DNA of 36,768 nucleotides from a virus. The translations under genes were made by a program, and so were the position numbers. The stretch's first letter is position 1; each line of letters opens with the position of its first letter. The stretch lies in IMG/VR virus record IMGVR_UViG_3300003885_001289, positions 1 to 36,768 of that record. One strand, 5' to 3'. Below the pieces are notes generated by a model that saw only the letters and a list, made by a program, of their open reading frames with translations, searched no databases and was not told where the DNA came from. Positions 1 through 7,932 of the stretch are shown one piece after another.

Positions 1-522
1 ATGCCAGCTGATCGACGGGACCCGGCAACGCTCGCGCTCGAGCTCTACGCCGACGGCGCGATCACGGCGGGCGCGGCGCGCGTTCTGGTCGAAGGAACCG
101 GCTCCGGCGATCCCGTTGGCATTCTTAGCGAAGAGCCGGCCGCCGGCCTGACCTACTGCTCCGGAGATGACTGGACGGCGGGATCCGGGACTTGCGGGAA
201 TTGCGGGAAGGATCTCGGACCGCCGCCGCGTTGGTTCTGCAAGGGCTCGCGCTGCGCGAAGGAATGGCGGCGCGATCATCAATGGAGCGGACCCGGCGGA
301 GCCAAAGCGGTTGCTCTCAAGATCGCTCACGGCCGCTGTCAGCGTTGCTACAAGCTGACGAAAGAGGTTGGGCCTCTCGAGGTCAATCACATCGAGCCGC
401 GCGCCGGCGAGACGCTCGGCAAAACAAGCTGCGCGAATCATCAGGAAAATCTGGAAGCGCTCTGTCATGGCTGCCATCAAGAGGCGACAGCTGAGCAGCG
501 CGCCGCGGGCAAATTCTCATGA
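1..522 (+). CDS. HNH endonuclease-like protein with N-terminal zinc ribbon (5' end may be cut)
   Basis: Probable DNA-cleaving HNH protein of the early region. A first zinc-ribbon-like set (C65, C68, C80, C85) precedes a second metal-binding core: C113-x2-C116, the NH pair N129-H130, N150, and C155, C158, H159. This Cys-rich HNH layout is common in phages. The ATG is at the first base of the window, so the true start may lie upstream. The stop overlaps the next start by 4 bases (ATGA), placing it at the head of a coupled operon. Free-standing homing nuclease, packaging accessory or recombination function cannot be separated from sequence alone. Confidence 0.7.
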   Translation: MPADRRDPATLALELYADGAITAGAARVLVEGTGSGDPVGILSEEPAAGLTYCSGDDWTAGSGTCGNCGKDLGPPPRWFCKGSRCAKEWRRDHQWSGPGGAKAVALKIAHGRCQRCYKLTKEVGPLEVNHIEPRAGETLGKTSCANHQENLEALCHGCHQEATAEQRAAGKFS

Positions 523-974
523 GCTGGGTCAAACTCGATGATGGCTTTCCCGATCATCTGAAAGTGATCGGGCTCTCTGACAAGGCATTCCGTCAGCATA
601 CGTCCGCGCTGTGCTGGGCGGCTCGCAACTTAACGGATGGCTTCATTCCAACGGCGGCGCTCGCCTCTCTCCGCGGATCCAAGCGCTCCGCCGGCGAGCT
701 CGTTGACGCCGACCTTTGGGATCTCTGCGAAGAGCCGGCCGGCTGGATGATTCATGACTTCCTAGAATTCAACCCGTCCGCGGAGACGGTCAAACGGAAG
801 CGCGAGGACGCAAAGGACCGGATGGCCGCCGGCCGCGCGCAGAAACGTTCGCCAGATGTTCGCGCGAACGGTGAGCGAAGTTCGGATCATGTTAGCTCTC
901 CCCGATCCCGTCCCGGACCCGATCCCCATTCTCAAGAGCCAAGGTCAATCAAAGATCGGGCGGCTGCATCGTGA
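519..974 (+). CDS. Replication-initiator-like protein (DnaT/O-type N-terminal domain)
   Basis: 151 residues. The N-terminal 80 or so residues (starting MSWVKLDDGF, then a helical segment and LTDGFIP) resemble the winged-helix N-terminal domain seen in many phage replication-organiser proteins. The C-terminal half is basic and low in complexity (KRKRED, then Ser/Arg/Pro-rich), as in linkers that bind DNA or a helicase loader. It overlaps its neighbours by 4 bases on both sides and pairs with the next gene, as O/P-type initiator-loader pairs do. The family call rests on remembered similarity of the N-terminus and the function is inferred. Confidence 0.5.
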   Translation: MSWVKLDDGFPDHLKVIGLSDKAFRQHTSALCWAARNLTDGFIPTAALASLRGSKRSAGELVDADLWDLCEEPAGWMIHDFLEFNPSAETVKRKREDAKDRMAAGRAQKRSPDVRANGERSSDHVSSPRSRPGPDPHSQEPRSIKDRAAAS

Positions 975-1561
975 GAGAGAGGGTGATCGAAATTTGGAGA
1001 GATCTCCGCTCTTCAGAGAAACCGGATCGTAGTACACAGATCCGCGCGCGCGATGAATGGAGGGAGCGTATGAAAGCAACCGCTCGAGCGGCCCGCGGAC
1101 CGATCCCGATCCGGCCGGCGGTGACCGCCGGTCAGGAAGGGCTCGATCATCCGCGGCCAACGCCGGCGCCCGATGCCGCGCGCTTCCGCCGGCTAACGCC
1201 TTCGGAGCGCCGGCTCGCTCGTTGGCTCCGGGAGCATCTCGGCATGGCCGGCGCGGAGAATCTCATCCGCGAGTTTTCAGCCGCGGACGTGCTCGAGGCG
1301 CTGCATGACGGGATCGTTGAGCATTTTGAGCCGCATCCGATCACGCTCGCGCAGATGAAACGCCGCTATCCGGCGACGGAGGAAGAGGCCGCCGGGACGC
1401 AATGGGAGCGCGCCGGCCTCGAGCTCTATTCGCCGGAGCAACAGCGCGAGCTGCTCGATGAGGCCGGCTGCATTCCCGGATGGCGCGTCAACCCGGAGCT
1501 GCACAACGCCGGCGCTTTTCTCAGGGCAACGTTGGACCGCGCAGCGCGGCCGGCCGGCTGA
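971..1561 (+). CDS. Hypothetical protein, possible replication partner
   Basis: 196 residues with no motif I can name. The first 40 residues are highly charged (Arg/Glu/Lys). The central part, about 60-140, is predicted helical with a compact domain around RRLARWLREHLG. Starts with GTG, coupled by a GTGA overlap to the initiator-like gene upstream, so it may be a helicase-loader-like partner. That role is inferred from position only. About 30 bases separate it from the next gene, which has its own AGGAGG site. Confidence 0.4.
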   Translation: MRERVIEIWRDLRSSEKPDRSTQIRARDEWRERMKATARAARGPIPIRPAVTAGQEGLDHPRPTPAPDAARFRRLTPSERRLARWLREHLGMAGAENLIREFSAADVLEALHDGIVEHFEPHPITLAQMKRRYPATEEEAAGTQWERAGLELYSPEQQRELLDEAGCIPGWRVNPELHNAGAFLRATLDRAARPAG

Positions 1562-1592
1562 ACATTCGGGGGGATAGGACAGGAGGCCAGCG

Positions 1593-1811
1593 ATGAAAGC
1601 CATCACGATCTCAGACGTCCGGGTGACAGCATTTCGGGGCGGCGGCGGCGAGCATCCTTACCGCGAGCTCGTTGTTCGCCTGCCGTTGAACGCTCACACA
1701 GACAAGGCGTTCGGGCCGCTCTCGAAAGCCCAGCGAGAGCGGACTCCGGTAGTGCTCACGATCGGCAATGCCGCCAGCGGGGACGCCGCCGGCGGCGAAG
1801 GCACCAGCTGA
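1593..1811 (+). CDS. Hypothetical protein, 72 residues
   Basis: Small protein preceded by a good ribosome site (AGGAGG near 1580). It has strand-like hydrophobic stretches (ITISDVRVTAF, YRELVVRLPL, PVVLTIG), suggesting a small beta-rich fold, and a Gly/Ala-rich tail. No family recognised. Its stop overlaps the next start as TGATG. Confidence 0.45.
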   Translation: MKAITISDVRVTAFRGGGGEHPYRELVVRLPLNAHTDKAFGPLSKAQRERTPVVLTIGNAASGDAAGGEGTS

Positions 1812-2140
1812 TGAGGCCGGCTCAACACGTCCAAGAGCTGATCGATAACGAGCTCCGGCGCATGATCGACCCGGACGCGGACACGATGACGCGCATCGCG
1901 GCGCTCGCGAAGGCGGAGGCGTACAGGCGCTCGAGCCGGATCTTCCTCGATCATCAGGTCCGCGAACAGAGCGCGCGCCTCGAGAACCGCGCTAACGATC
2001 AGGCGAGCGAAGCGCTCCGGCGGAACGCAGTTGCTCCGCCATCTTCGAGGATCGACGGGTGGCCGATCCCGGCATGGGTGAAGAGGATCGGCCGATGGTT
2101 TCAGGAGCGTCCGATACATTCGCGCGGAGAGAGAACATGA
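1811..2140 (+). CDS. Hypothetical helical protein, 109 residues
   Basis: Charged, predicted mostly helical protein, rich in Arg, Glu and Ala (for example LIDNELRRMIDPDAD). There is no recognisable family and no membrane segment. It is coupled by TGATG to the gene before and by ATGA to the tiny membrane peptide after it. Confidence 0.45.
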   Translation: MRPAQHVQELIDNELRRMIDPDADTMTRIAALAKAEAYRRSSRIFLDHQVREQSARLENRANDQASEALRRNAVAPPSSRIDGWPIPAWVKRIGRWFQERPIHSRGERT

Positions 2141-2229
2141 GCAACGGCGAAGAGATCGCGGCCGGCTTGATACTGTCCGCGGTTCTGTTCGCCTACCTCG
2201 CGCCAGTGCTCGGGAGGTTGTTGTCATGA
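2137..2229 (+). CDS. Very small single-pass membrane peptide, 30 residues
   Basis: The frame runs from ATG 2137 to TGA 2229. The peptide is a short polar start (MSNGEEI) followed by one hydrophobic stretch (AAGLILSAVLFAYLAPVLG), enough for a single membrane helix. Start and stop both sit in 4-base ATGA overlaps with the flanking genes, which supports real translation by coupling. Role unknown; lysis regulator, superinfection factor or membrane anchor are all possible. Confidence 0.5.
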   Translation: MSNGEEIAAGLILSAVLFAYLAPVLGRLLS

Positions 2230-2546
2230 GCGCGCTCGAGTGGGGCTCGCTCTCCGCCTTCTACCGTGAGCGCGGCGGCCAGCGCTCCGGCGAGACGGAC
2301 TTTGGCGTTTGGTGGTATGCCGGCGATGATCGGCGCGGTCCGCCTTATCGCGTCAGCTGGGTCCAAGCAACCGGCGACGTCTACGCATACGAGCAATGGA
2401 AGAGCTCCGTCATCCTGATCGGCAACTGCGAGACTCACGCCATGATCGAGCAGCTGCTCCGCGGATGGGCGGAGAAATGCGGATCCGTTGGTTCGCTCGA
2501 TTGGATCCACGAGCGCCTCGAGCTCGCGGGGAAGGCGCTGCTCTGA
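2226..2546 (+). CDS. Hypothetical protein, 106 residues
   Basis: Unrecognised soluble protein. The N-terminal half is rich in aromatic residues (FGVWWYAG, YRVSWVQATG) and looks like a small beta domain. The C-terminal part looks helical (MIEQLLRGWAEKCG). It overlaps the tiny membrane peptide upstream by ATGA and the DUF5131 gene downstream by TGATG. Confidence 0.45.
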   Translation: MSALEWGSLSAFYRERGGQRSGETDFGVWWYAGDDRRGPPYRVSWVQATGDVYAYEQWKSSVILIGNCETHAMIEQLLRGWAEKCGSVGSLDWIHERLELAGKALL

Positions 2547-3592
2547 TGGCGAAGACGGCGATCAAGTGGGCAACGCACGTCTGGAATCCGGTAACAGGCT
2601 GCAGCCGCGTCAGCCGCGGCTGCGATAACTGCTACGCCTTCGCGCTCCATGACTTCCGCCATTTGCAGAACAAGGCCGCGCTGGCGAAACACAACGATTG
2701 GCGGCGCGGTTGGTTCGGCTCGCAGATTCCCGATCTGACATTCGAGCTCGCGCGGGGCGATGCCATCGCCAGCGCGGAGCTCCCATGGCCGGCGCAATAC
2801 GATCAGCCATTCTCAACCGTTCAGCTGCTCCCGGACCGCCTCGAGCAGCCTGTCAGCTGGGGGCCGCGCACGAAGCCGCGGCGCGTCTTCGCAAACTCGA
2901 TGAGCGATCTCTTCCATGAGCGGATCCCGGAGGCATATATCGATCAAGTCTTCGCAGCGATGGCGCTCGCGGACCGCCATCAATTCCTAGTGCTGACGAA
3001 GCGCCCGGAGCGGATGCTCGAGTATCTGACAGAGCACATGGACCGGCCGGCCAATCAGACGCCGCAGGCTCGCATTGCTCGAGCAGCTGAAGAGCTCGCC
3101 GCCGGCCGCGGCGAAGACGTCAGCTCGCCATGGTGGGATCTATGGCTCGAGCGTTGGCCGCTCGCGAACGTTTGGCTAGGCGTCAGCGTTGAGGATCAGG
3201 CAACCGCGGATAAGCGGATCCCGCTCTTGCTGAAGGTCCCGGCCGCGGTCCATTGGGCTTCATTTGAGCCGCTGCTCGATGAGGTTCGGATCGGCCGTTG
3301 GCTCCCGGAGCATCCGCCGGCGCTGCAGCTCGAGCCGGCGCTCGATTGGGCCGTTGTTGGCGGCGAGAGCGGACCGCGCGCGCGAGAGATGGATCTCCGC
3401 TGGGCTCACATGATCCAATCGAGTTGCGAGCAGGCCGGCGTTGCCTACTTCGGGAAGCAGGCAAGCGGACCGAAAGCCGGCGCGCCGCTGCCCGGCGAGC
3501 TGGGAGCTCAAGCCTTCCCGATGCAGCCGCTCGAGCATCTGCGCTCCGCCGCATACACAGATCGCCATGATCATCCGGAGCCGCCGCGATGA
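2546..3592 (+). CDS. DUF5131 (phage Gp37/Gp68) family protein
   Basis: 348 residues counted from ATG 2546. This start is chosen over an in-frame upstream ATG at 2396 because it matches the family N-terminus (IKWATHVWNPVTGC) and gives a TGATG overlap. The signature cysteines are C19-x6-C26-x2-C29 followed by YA. Later conserved blocks are also present: NSMSDLFHE, VLTKRPERM, WLGVSVEDQ, ASFEPLL and VGGESG. The family is widespread in phages and prophages and resembles radical-SAM-like TIM-barrel proteins. The biochemical reaction is not established; nucleic-acid modification is the usual guess. Confidence 0.85.
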   Translation: MAKTAIKWATHVWNPVTGCSRVSRGCDNCYAFALHDFRHLQNKAALAKHNDWRRGWFGSQIPDLTFELARGDAIASAELPWPAQYDQPFSTVQLLPDRLEQPVSWGPRTKPRRVFANSMSDLFHERIPEAYIDQVFAAMALADRHQFLVLTKRPERMLEYLTEHMDRPANQTPQARIARAAEELAAGRGEDVSSPWWDLWLERWPLANVWLGVSVEDQATADKRIPLLLKVPAAVHWASFEPLLDEVRIGRWLPEHPPALQLEPALDWAVVGGESGPRAREMDLRWAHMIQSSCEQAGVAYFGKQASGPKAGAPLPGELGAQAFPMQPLEHLRSAAYTDRHDHPEPPR

Positions 3593-3855
3593 GCAGCGAG
3601 CCAACATACAAGCTATCGCAGCTCCCAAAGCCCGGCGAACCGCTCAGAGACGCGCGGCCTTGCGATCGCTGTTACGCGCTCGTGCGCCTCGGCACGACCG
3701 TCCGCGGCAACCGCGCGTACTTTGATTTCGCGGACCCTCATCCGAATCATCACATCACATGCGCGGCGACCGCGAACGCGAACGCGCCCGGCGCGCCGGC
3801 GCCCAACCGCGGCGAACCTGAAGCCGTCCAGGCCAAGCTGGGGCTGCAGATCTGA
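3589..3855 (+). CDS. Small putative metal-binding protein
   Basis: 88 residues with C25-x2-C28 and then H51, H54, H55 and C58, a spacing that could bind one zinc ion. The rest is polar and Pro/Ala-rich at the C-terminus. No named family recognised. It overlaps the DUF5131 gene by ATGA and the JAMM gene by TGATG, so it is made together with both. Confidence 0.45.
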   Translation: MSSEPTYKLSQLPKPGEPLRDARPCDRCYALVRLGTTVRGNRAYFDFADPHPNHHITCAATANANAPGAPAPNRGEPEAVQAKLGLQI

Positions 3856-4322
3856 TGCGCCGCCTAAAGCTCTCTATGCAGTATTACGCCGCCATCTGCG
3901 AGCAGGCGGCGGAGGCGGCGCCTGATGAAGCATGGGGCATTATCGCCGGCGTCGATGACGTCTCCGGCGACGGTCGCCGCCGGCTCCCGGCCGGCCTCTT
4001 CCCGATGCAGAACGTCTCCGCGGAACCGCGTTGGAATTTCGAGGCGGACCCGGCGGAAGCGAAATCCGTTGCCGATGAAATCAACGCGCGCGGTTGGAAC
4101 GTCTTCCTTATCTATCACTCGCATCCGCGAACGCCGACGGCGCCATCGGAGCAAGATCTCGAATTCTCCGCGGACTTCCCGGACGCCGCTGGCTTCCTCA
4201 TTCTCTCGCTCGAGAATCCCGAAGAGCCGCGTTTCTACGCCTACCGGCTCGATGACGAAGGCCGAGAGCAGGAGCTCGAGCTCGTGACGCTCTCCATGGC
4301 TGACATAGGAGCGGCATCATGA
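3855..4322 (+). CDS. JAMM/MPN (Mov34, M67-type) metalloprotease domain protein
   Basis: 155 residues with a complete JAMM metal-protease motif: E25, then H88-S-H90, seven residues, S98-x2-D101. Family knowledge says the two histidines and the aspartate hold zinc and the glutamate activates water. The length is that of a free-standing JAMM domain like bacterial Mec proteins, which cut sulfur-carrier or ubiquitin-like tails. In tail modules the JAMM domain normally pairs with an NlpC/P60 domain, but this gene lies in the early operon instead. The substrate is unknown. It is coupled on both sides. Confidence 0.85.
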   Translation: MRRLKLSMQYYAAICEQAAEAAPDEAWGIIAGVDDVSGDGRRRLPAGLFPMQNVSAEPRWNFEADPAEAKSVADEINARGWNVFLIYHSHPRTPTAPSEQDLEFSADFPDAAGFLILSLENPEEPRFYAYRLDDEGREQELELVTLSMADIGAAS

Positions 4323-4504
4323 GCCTGCCGGGATTTGCAGGCGGCATGAGACGTCCGCTCCCGCCGCCGCCGCCGCCGCCATCTGACACGCTGGGCTATG
4401 GTCTAAGTTGGAAGGCTTGGGCGGTTGTGCTCTTTGTCAGCGCCGCGATTGTTGGCCTCTCTGTTGGGATCATGCTCGCGTTGTTCGGCTTGGGAGTCAT
4501 CTGA
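4319..4504 (+). CDS. Small proline-rich single-pass membrane protein
   Basis: 61 residues. The polar N-terminus carries a run of eight prolines (about residues 14-21), followed by one hydrophobic helix of roughly 27 residues (about 33-59) that reaches almost to the C-terminus. It overlaps the JAMM gene by ATGA and the methyltransferase gene by TGATG. This layout suggests a tail-anchored peptide exposing a proline-rich tail. Function unknown. Confidence 0.5.
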   Translation: MSLPGFAGGMRRPLPPPPPPPSDTLGYGLSWKAWAVVLFVSAAIVGLSVGIMLALFGLGVI

Positions 4505-5052
4505 TGCCGTTGCAGCTCCCGGCCGGCATGAGACAACGCGCGCGGACCGGCTTCATCGATCCGCCTTGGAAGTTTGGCGATCCTCTTCCCGGCGCCAAAC
4601 GCGGAGCCGTCCGGCATTACGAGCTGCTCGACGTCGAAGAGATCGCCGCCGCCTATGACGTGCCAGCGCTGATGCTCCCGGACTCTCGGATCGTGCTCTG
4701 GCGCGTCTCTTCGATGCAACGCGAGGCGCTCGATCTTCTAGACCTTTGGGGATTCGAGCTCAAGGCGGAGCTGGTATGGCGGAAGCTCACGAAGACGGGC
4801 AAGCTCTGGTTTGGCATGGGCCATCAGACGCGGGCGGCTCATGAGACGGCGCTCATCGCGGTCCGCGGGAAACCGCGGCGCAAGAGCGCGAGCGTCCGCT
4901 CCGTCTTCGATGCGCCATGGGCAGGCCATTCCGTCAAACCTGATCGCGCATACGAGATCGTCCGGGAGCTCTCGCCGGGACCGTTCCTCGAGCTCTTCGC
5001 TCGACGGCCGCGCGAGGGCTGGACAACGTTAGGATTGGAGCTCGAAAAATGA
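4504..5052 (+). CDS. MT-A70 family DNA adenine N6-methyltransferase
   Basis: 182 residues from ATG 4504, chosen over an upstream in-frame ATG (4408) because it gives the TGATG overlap. The catalytic DPPW motif is at residues 19-22, preceded by an FI strand. Further blocks match the family: VLWRVSS, ELVWRKLTKTGKLWFGMGH with H-E-T following, and FLELFARRPREGWTTLG at the end, the SAM-binding part in this circularly permuted class. It probably methylates adenine in phage DNA, protecting it from host restriction or marking regulation sites. Target sequence unknown. Confidence 0.85.
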   Translation: MPLQLPAGMRQRARTGFIDPPWKFGDPLPGAKRGAVRHYELLDVEEIAAAYDVPALMLPDSRIVLWRVSSMQREALDLLDLWGFELKAELVWRKLTKTGKLWFGMGHQTRAAHETALIAVRGKPRRKSASVRSVFDAPWAGHSVKPDRAYEIVRELSPGPFLELFARRPREGWTTLGLELEK

Positions 5053-5525
5053 CAGCTGACAGCGCTCCGCCGCCGGCAACGATCATCTATGAGATCTCAG
5101 CAAGCCGCGGCTCTGAAGGTTGGAATGAGGGCCTATTTCGCGATTGGCAGAACGCGGCCGATTTCATCGAGGATCATCTCGAAGGGAAGCGCGCTGCGGA
5201 TCTGCTCCCGCATCCGCTCGCGACGGATCAGAAGCCAGGGGAGCGCTCCGGGTTCCGTTGGCAGCGCCGCCCGCTCGAGATCTCCCGGCATGCGTTCCGC
5301 AAGATCGAGTACCGAATCATTCCGCGGCCGGTGTTGGACTGGCCTTGCGACGCGCTCGAGATCCTGATCCGGCCGGATGCTAAGCAGGCGGAGGAAGCGC
5401 TTCAGAGCTTCGTTGACACGCTCGAGGATTGGAACGATCTCCGCGGCGGCACGTTTGACCGCCTGCTCGCGTGGCTGCTCCGATGGCTCGAGCAGCTGAG
5501 CGCGCCGGAAGGGGCGAAGCGATGA
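5049..5525 (+). CDS. Hypothetical protein, 158 residues
   Basis: No family recognised. It appears to be a mixed alpha/beta soluble protein with a helical C-terminal third (about residues 110-150, with LLAWLLRWLEQL). It is coupled to the methyltransferase upstream and to the next gene by ATGA overlaps. Confidence 0.45.
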   Translation: MTADSAPPPATIIYEISASRGSEGWNEGLFRDWQNAADFIEDHLEGKRAADLLPHPLATDQKPGERSGFRWQRRPLEISRHAFRKIEYRIIPRPVLDWPCDALEILIRPDAKQAEEALQSFVDTLEDWNDLRGGTFDRLLAWLLRWLEQLSAPEGAKR

Positions 5526-5902
5526 CGCGCGCGGGAACGGGTCAGCCGGCCGTTGGCGATCCGATTGTGATCGCCGGCGCAAAATACCGGGTCACAGAAC
5601 GCCGGCCGCCAGCCGCCGGACCGCTCGAGCTAAGGCTCAAGCAACATCCAGCAAGGCGGCCGCGCTGGGCGCTCGTTGTCAGCGATCCTCTCGTCTTCGC
5701 GTGGGATGAGCGCGCGGGAGTCTGGAGGCTCGACGCGCTCGAGCAGTTTTGGGCGCTTGTCGATCTCGATATCGAAGCGAAGAGGATCAAGGTCCATGAG
5801 GGAAACGAGATGCGACACGTCAAAGACGATCTGACAGCCTGCACCGCGAAGCGCCCGGATCCGCTCTGTCCATGCGGCGAGTTTGCGATCACTTGGCTAT
5901 GA
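5522..5902 (+). CDS. Hypothetical protein, 126 residues
   Basis: The start at 5522 is chosen for the ATGA overlap with the preceding stop; an in-frame ATG at 5471 would overlap far more. The protein looks beta-rich in its first half (DPIVIAGAKYRVTER) and ends with a small CPCGEF motif, with another cysteine just before it. No known family. The stop overlaps the ASCH-like gene start. Confidence 0.45.
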   Translation: MTRAGTGQPAVGDPIVIAGAKYRVTERRPPAAGPLELRLKQHPARRPRWALVVSDPLVFAWDERAGVWRLDALEQFWALVDLDIEAKRIKVHEGNEMRHVKDDLTACTAKRPDPLCPCGEFAITWL

Positions 5903-6408
5903 GTAAAATCATCAGCTTTGCATATACAACGGCGGCGCTGGTTGCCGGCGAGAAGACGGTCACGCGGCGCGACTGGACCGCGGACTATGCCGGTCGCTTC
6001 CGCGGCGGCGATATCTGTCAAGCATGGAGCAAGCAGCCGCGCTTTGGCGGCGAGCGCGTTGCAATGATCCAACTGACGCGCAACGCCTACATTGAATCAA
6101 CGGCGGAAATCCCGGAAAAGGATTGGGAAGCAGAAGGCTTCGACTATCTCACGCGGATCGGCGCCCGAATGCCGGCGTCCGCCGGAGCCGGCAAAAGGAC
6201 GATGACGCTTCGGGAATTCTGGAAGGAATGGCACGATCAGCCGCGGCGCGTTTGGGTTGTTCGCTTCAAGCTACTCGAAGTCATGGCGGACGCCGCCGCG
6301 CAGTTCGAGACGCCGGCTCCCCTAACGTCGGCAGCCAAGGCGCTCCCGCTCGATCATCGAGCGGCCGTCGAGGAAAAGCTCACGCAACCGCCATGGTGGG
6401 TCAACTGA
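5899..6408 (+). CDS. ASCH-domain-like (PUA-fold) protein
   Basis: 169 residues from ATG 5899 (ATGA overlap; an in-frame start at 5872 is less likely). The N-terminal part has the ASCH-like pattern: an early hydrophobic strand, then KTVTRRDW (residues 19-26), a GD-containing turn (GGDICQAW), then a strand at ERVAMIQLT. ASCH domains share the PUA fold and bind or process nucleic acids or modified nucleosides. The C-terminal 40 residues are extra. The assignment is by motif resemblance only. Confidence 0.55.
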   Translation: MSKIISFAYTTAALVAGEKTVTRRDWTADYAGRFRGGDICQAWSKQPRFGGERVAMIQLTRNAYIESTAEIPEKDWEAEGFDYLTRIGARMPASAGAGKRTMTLREFWKEWHDQPRRVWVVRFKLLEVMADAAAQFETPAPLTSAAKALPLDHRAAVEEKLTQPPWWVN

Positions 6409-7019
6409 TGGCGTTCCCGCTCATGAAGATCTATCTCGCGGCTCGATACTCGAAGGCTGAGCTGCTCGCCGCGATCGAGGAAAAGCTCGCCGGCATGGGC
6501 TACACGATCACGAGCCGTTGGATGCATGGCCGGCCGGACCGCTCTGACGCGGAGCTGCTCGCGGCCATCGCCGGCGGAGAGGTTGCCGCGCGGATCTTCG
6601 TTCATGACCGCCGGCGCGCGGCTCTGACGGAGCTCGCGGCCGCGGATCTCTTCCTCGAATTCACAGATGAGGGCTCGAGCTCCGGCGGCCGGCATTTCGA
6701 GGCCGGATATGCCGCCGCTCTCGGGCTCGAGCGCTGGATTGTCGGTCCCGTTGAGAACGTGTTTCAGACGGATCCGGAGGTAGTCCATGTGCCGGATTGG
6801 ACAGCTGCAGAGCGCGCGCTCCGGGACGTCTCAACGGCGCTGACGGTTGGCCAGCTCGAGGTTTGGATCCGGGTCCTGCAGGGCAAGAGCGCGAAAGCGA
6901 TCGGGCTCGAGCTCGATCTCTCAACCCGCGCGGTCTATCGTCGGCTTGATCGGGCTCGCTGGAATTGGCCGGATCTGCCGAAGAGGAATCCGCGCAGGCC
7001 GAAGGCGGCGAGCTCATGA
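6408..7019 (+). CDS. Nucleoside 2-deoxyribosyltransferase-like enzyme fused to an HTH domain
   Basis: 203 residues from ATG 6408 (TGATG overlap; an upstream in-frame ATG at 6123 is rejected). Residues 7-131 match the deoxyribosyltransferase/nucleotide N-glycosidase family: IYLAARYS (8-15), a polar ADLFLEFT strand, SGGRHFEAGYAAALG (92-106) with probable nucleophile E98, and VVHVPDW. Residues about 146-185 form a sigma-region-4/LuxR-like helix-turn-helix (GKSAKAIGLELDLSTRAVYR). The enzyme would cleave or exchange bases on deoxynucleosides or their monophosphates. The fused HTH is unusual for the family. Confidence 0.7.
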   Translation: MAFPLMKIYLAARYSKAELLAAIEEKLAGMGYTITSRWMHGRPDRSDAELLAAIAGGEVAARIFVHDRRRAALTELAAADLFLEFTDEGSSSGGRHFEAGYAAALGLERWIVGPVENVFQTDPEVVHVPDWTAAERALRDVSTALTVGQLEVWIRVLQGKSAKAIGLELDLSTRAVYRRLDRARWNWPDLPKRNPRRPKAASS

Positions 7020-7762
7020 CGTGTCGAACGGCGAGCCCAAAATTCGGCGCGTCGCCAACAGGCAACCGCAAATACTGGACCGATGAGCGGATCGTCTGCG
7101 CCATGTACGATCTCGAGAATGGTGACGGTTTTCCCCGTCGCTTTGACGATTACGAAGAGCTAACAGCCGGCCGGCCAGATCTACCTACAGCGAACACTAT
7201 CGCCCGGTACAGCCGGACCGCCGGCCCCGGATCATGGCCGCGGGCGATCGAGCGCGCCGGGATAGAACGCGCGCAGACTTTCTCAGGCGCACACGCTACG
7301 GACGAAGAAATTGCCTATCTGCATCAGTGGGCAGGCATCAAATCGCTCCGCGAGATCGATCTCGCGTTGCGCCGGCCGGCTGGCTGGGCAAAAGCGCAGC
7401 TGATGAAAATCGGCGTTCGAGCCCGTGACATACAAGGCAAATTCACGGCGCACCATCTGGCGCGGACGATCAACGTCTCGATCCATCGCATCCTCGACGC
7501 TTGCAGGGATGGCTCACTGCCGGCTGAAAAGCACAACGGGAGCTGGCAGATCGAGCCAACTGACGTGAAGGCGAATATCGACTGGCTCACGGCTCCTAAG
7601 AAGACTCACAAGCAAACGCCGGCGACCACGCACCACGGCTACGCGGGTATTACGCGCCATGTAGACGGTAGGAGATCTCGGAAGGCAGTCGCGCCGGAGG
7701 CGCTGCTCCGCCGCCGGAAGCGCATCCGCGAAGCGAGGCGTAAGGCCGGGCTCAGAACGTGA
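7016..7762 (+). CDS. DNA-binding protein with homing-endonuclease-associated repeat and Xis/MerR-like HTH
   Basis: 248 residues from ATG 7016, which overlaps the previous stop. Residues about 20-82 follow the homing-endonuclease-associated repeat pattern: W-T-D-E at the start, a G-x-F-P-x-R-F turn, a TANTI helix, then GSWPRAIERAGI. Around residues 143-190 an excisionase/MerR-like HTH is visible (HLARTINVSIHRI, DGSLPAEK, WQIEPTDV). The C-terminus is strongly basic (RRRKR and RRK clusters). No nuclease residues are seen, so it is probably a regulator or possibly an excision factor. Confidence 0.5.
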   Translation: MTCRTASPKFGASPTGNRKYWTDERIVCAMYDLENGDGFPRRFDDYEELTAGRPDLPTANTIARYSRTAGPGSWPRAIERAGIERAQTFSGAHATDEEIAYLHQWAGIKSLREIDLALRRPAGWAKAQLMKIGVRARDIQGKFTAHHLARTINVSIHRILDACRDGSLPAEKHNGSWQIEPTDVKANIDWLTAPKKTHKQTPATTHHGYAGITRHVDGRRSRKAVAPEALLRRRKRIREARRKAGLRT

Positions 7763-7932
7763 TGATGCTCGTTTGGGGAATGGTAACGATCACTATGCGC
7801 GGATCCGCGTTCGCTCAATGGTTCATTTGGGCTCCGGAGGATGCGGTTCTAACGCCGGAGATCGCTGATCGCGTCTGGAAACTCGAGCTCATTTGGCAGC
7901 AATTCATGAACGCCGGGAGCAACCGATCATGA
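7762..7932 (+). CDS. Small hypothetical protein, 56 residues
   Basis: The frame runs from ATG 7762 to TGA 7932. Its start overlaps the previous stop (TGATG) and its stop overlaps the PP-loop gene start (ATGA at 7929). The peptide begins with a mildly hydrophobic stretch (MMLVWGMVTI) and contains several tryptophans; it is not a clear membrane helix. The coupling supports translation. Function unknown. Confidence 0.4.
   Translation: MMLVWGMVTITMRGSAFAQWFIWAPEDAVLTPEIADRVWKLELIWQQFMNAGSNRS

Noticed and set aside
1593-1811. 72-residue protein as a sulfur-carrier substrate of the JAMM protease, because of a Gly-Gly near its end
   Set aside because: The Gly pair is internal, followed by a Gly/Ser tail, and no beta-grasp fold can be supported from sequence.
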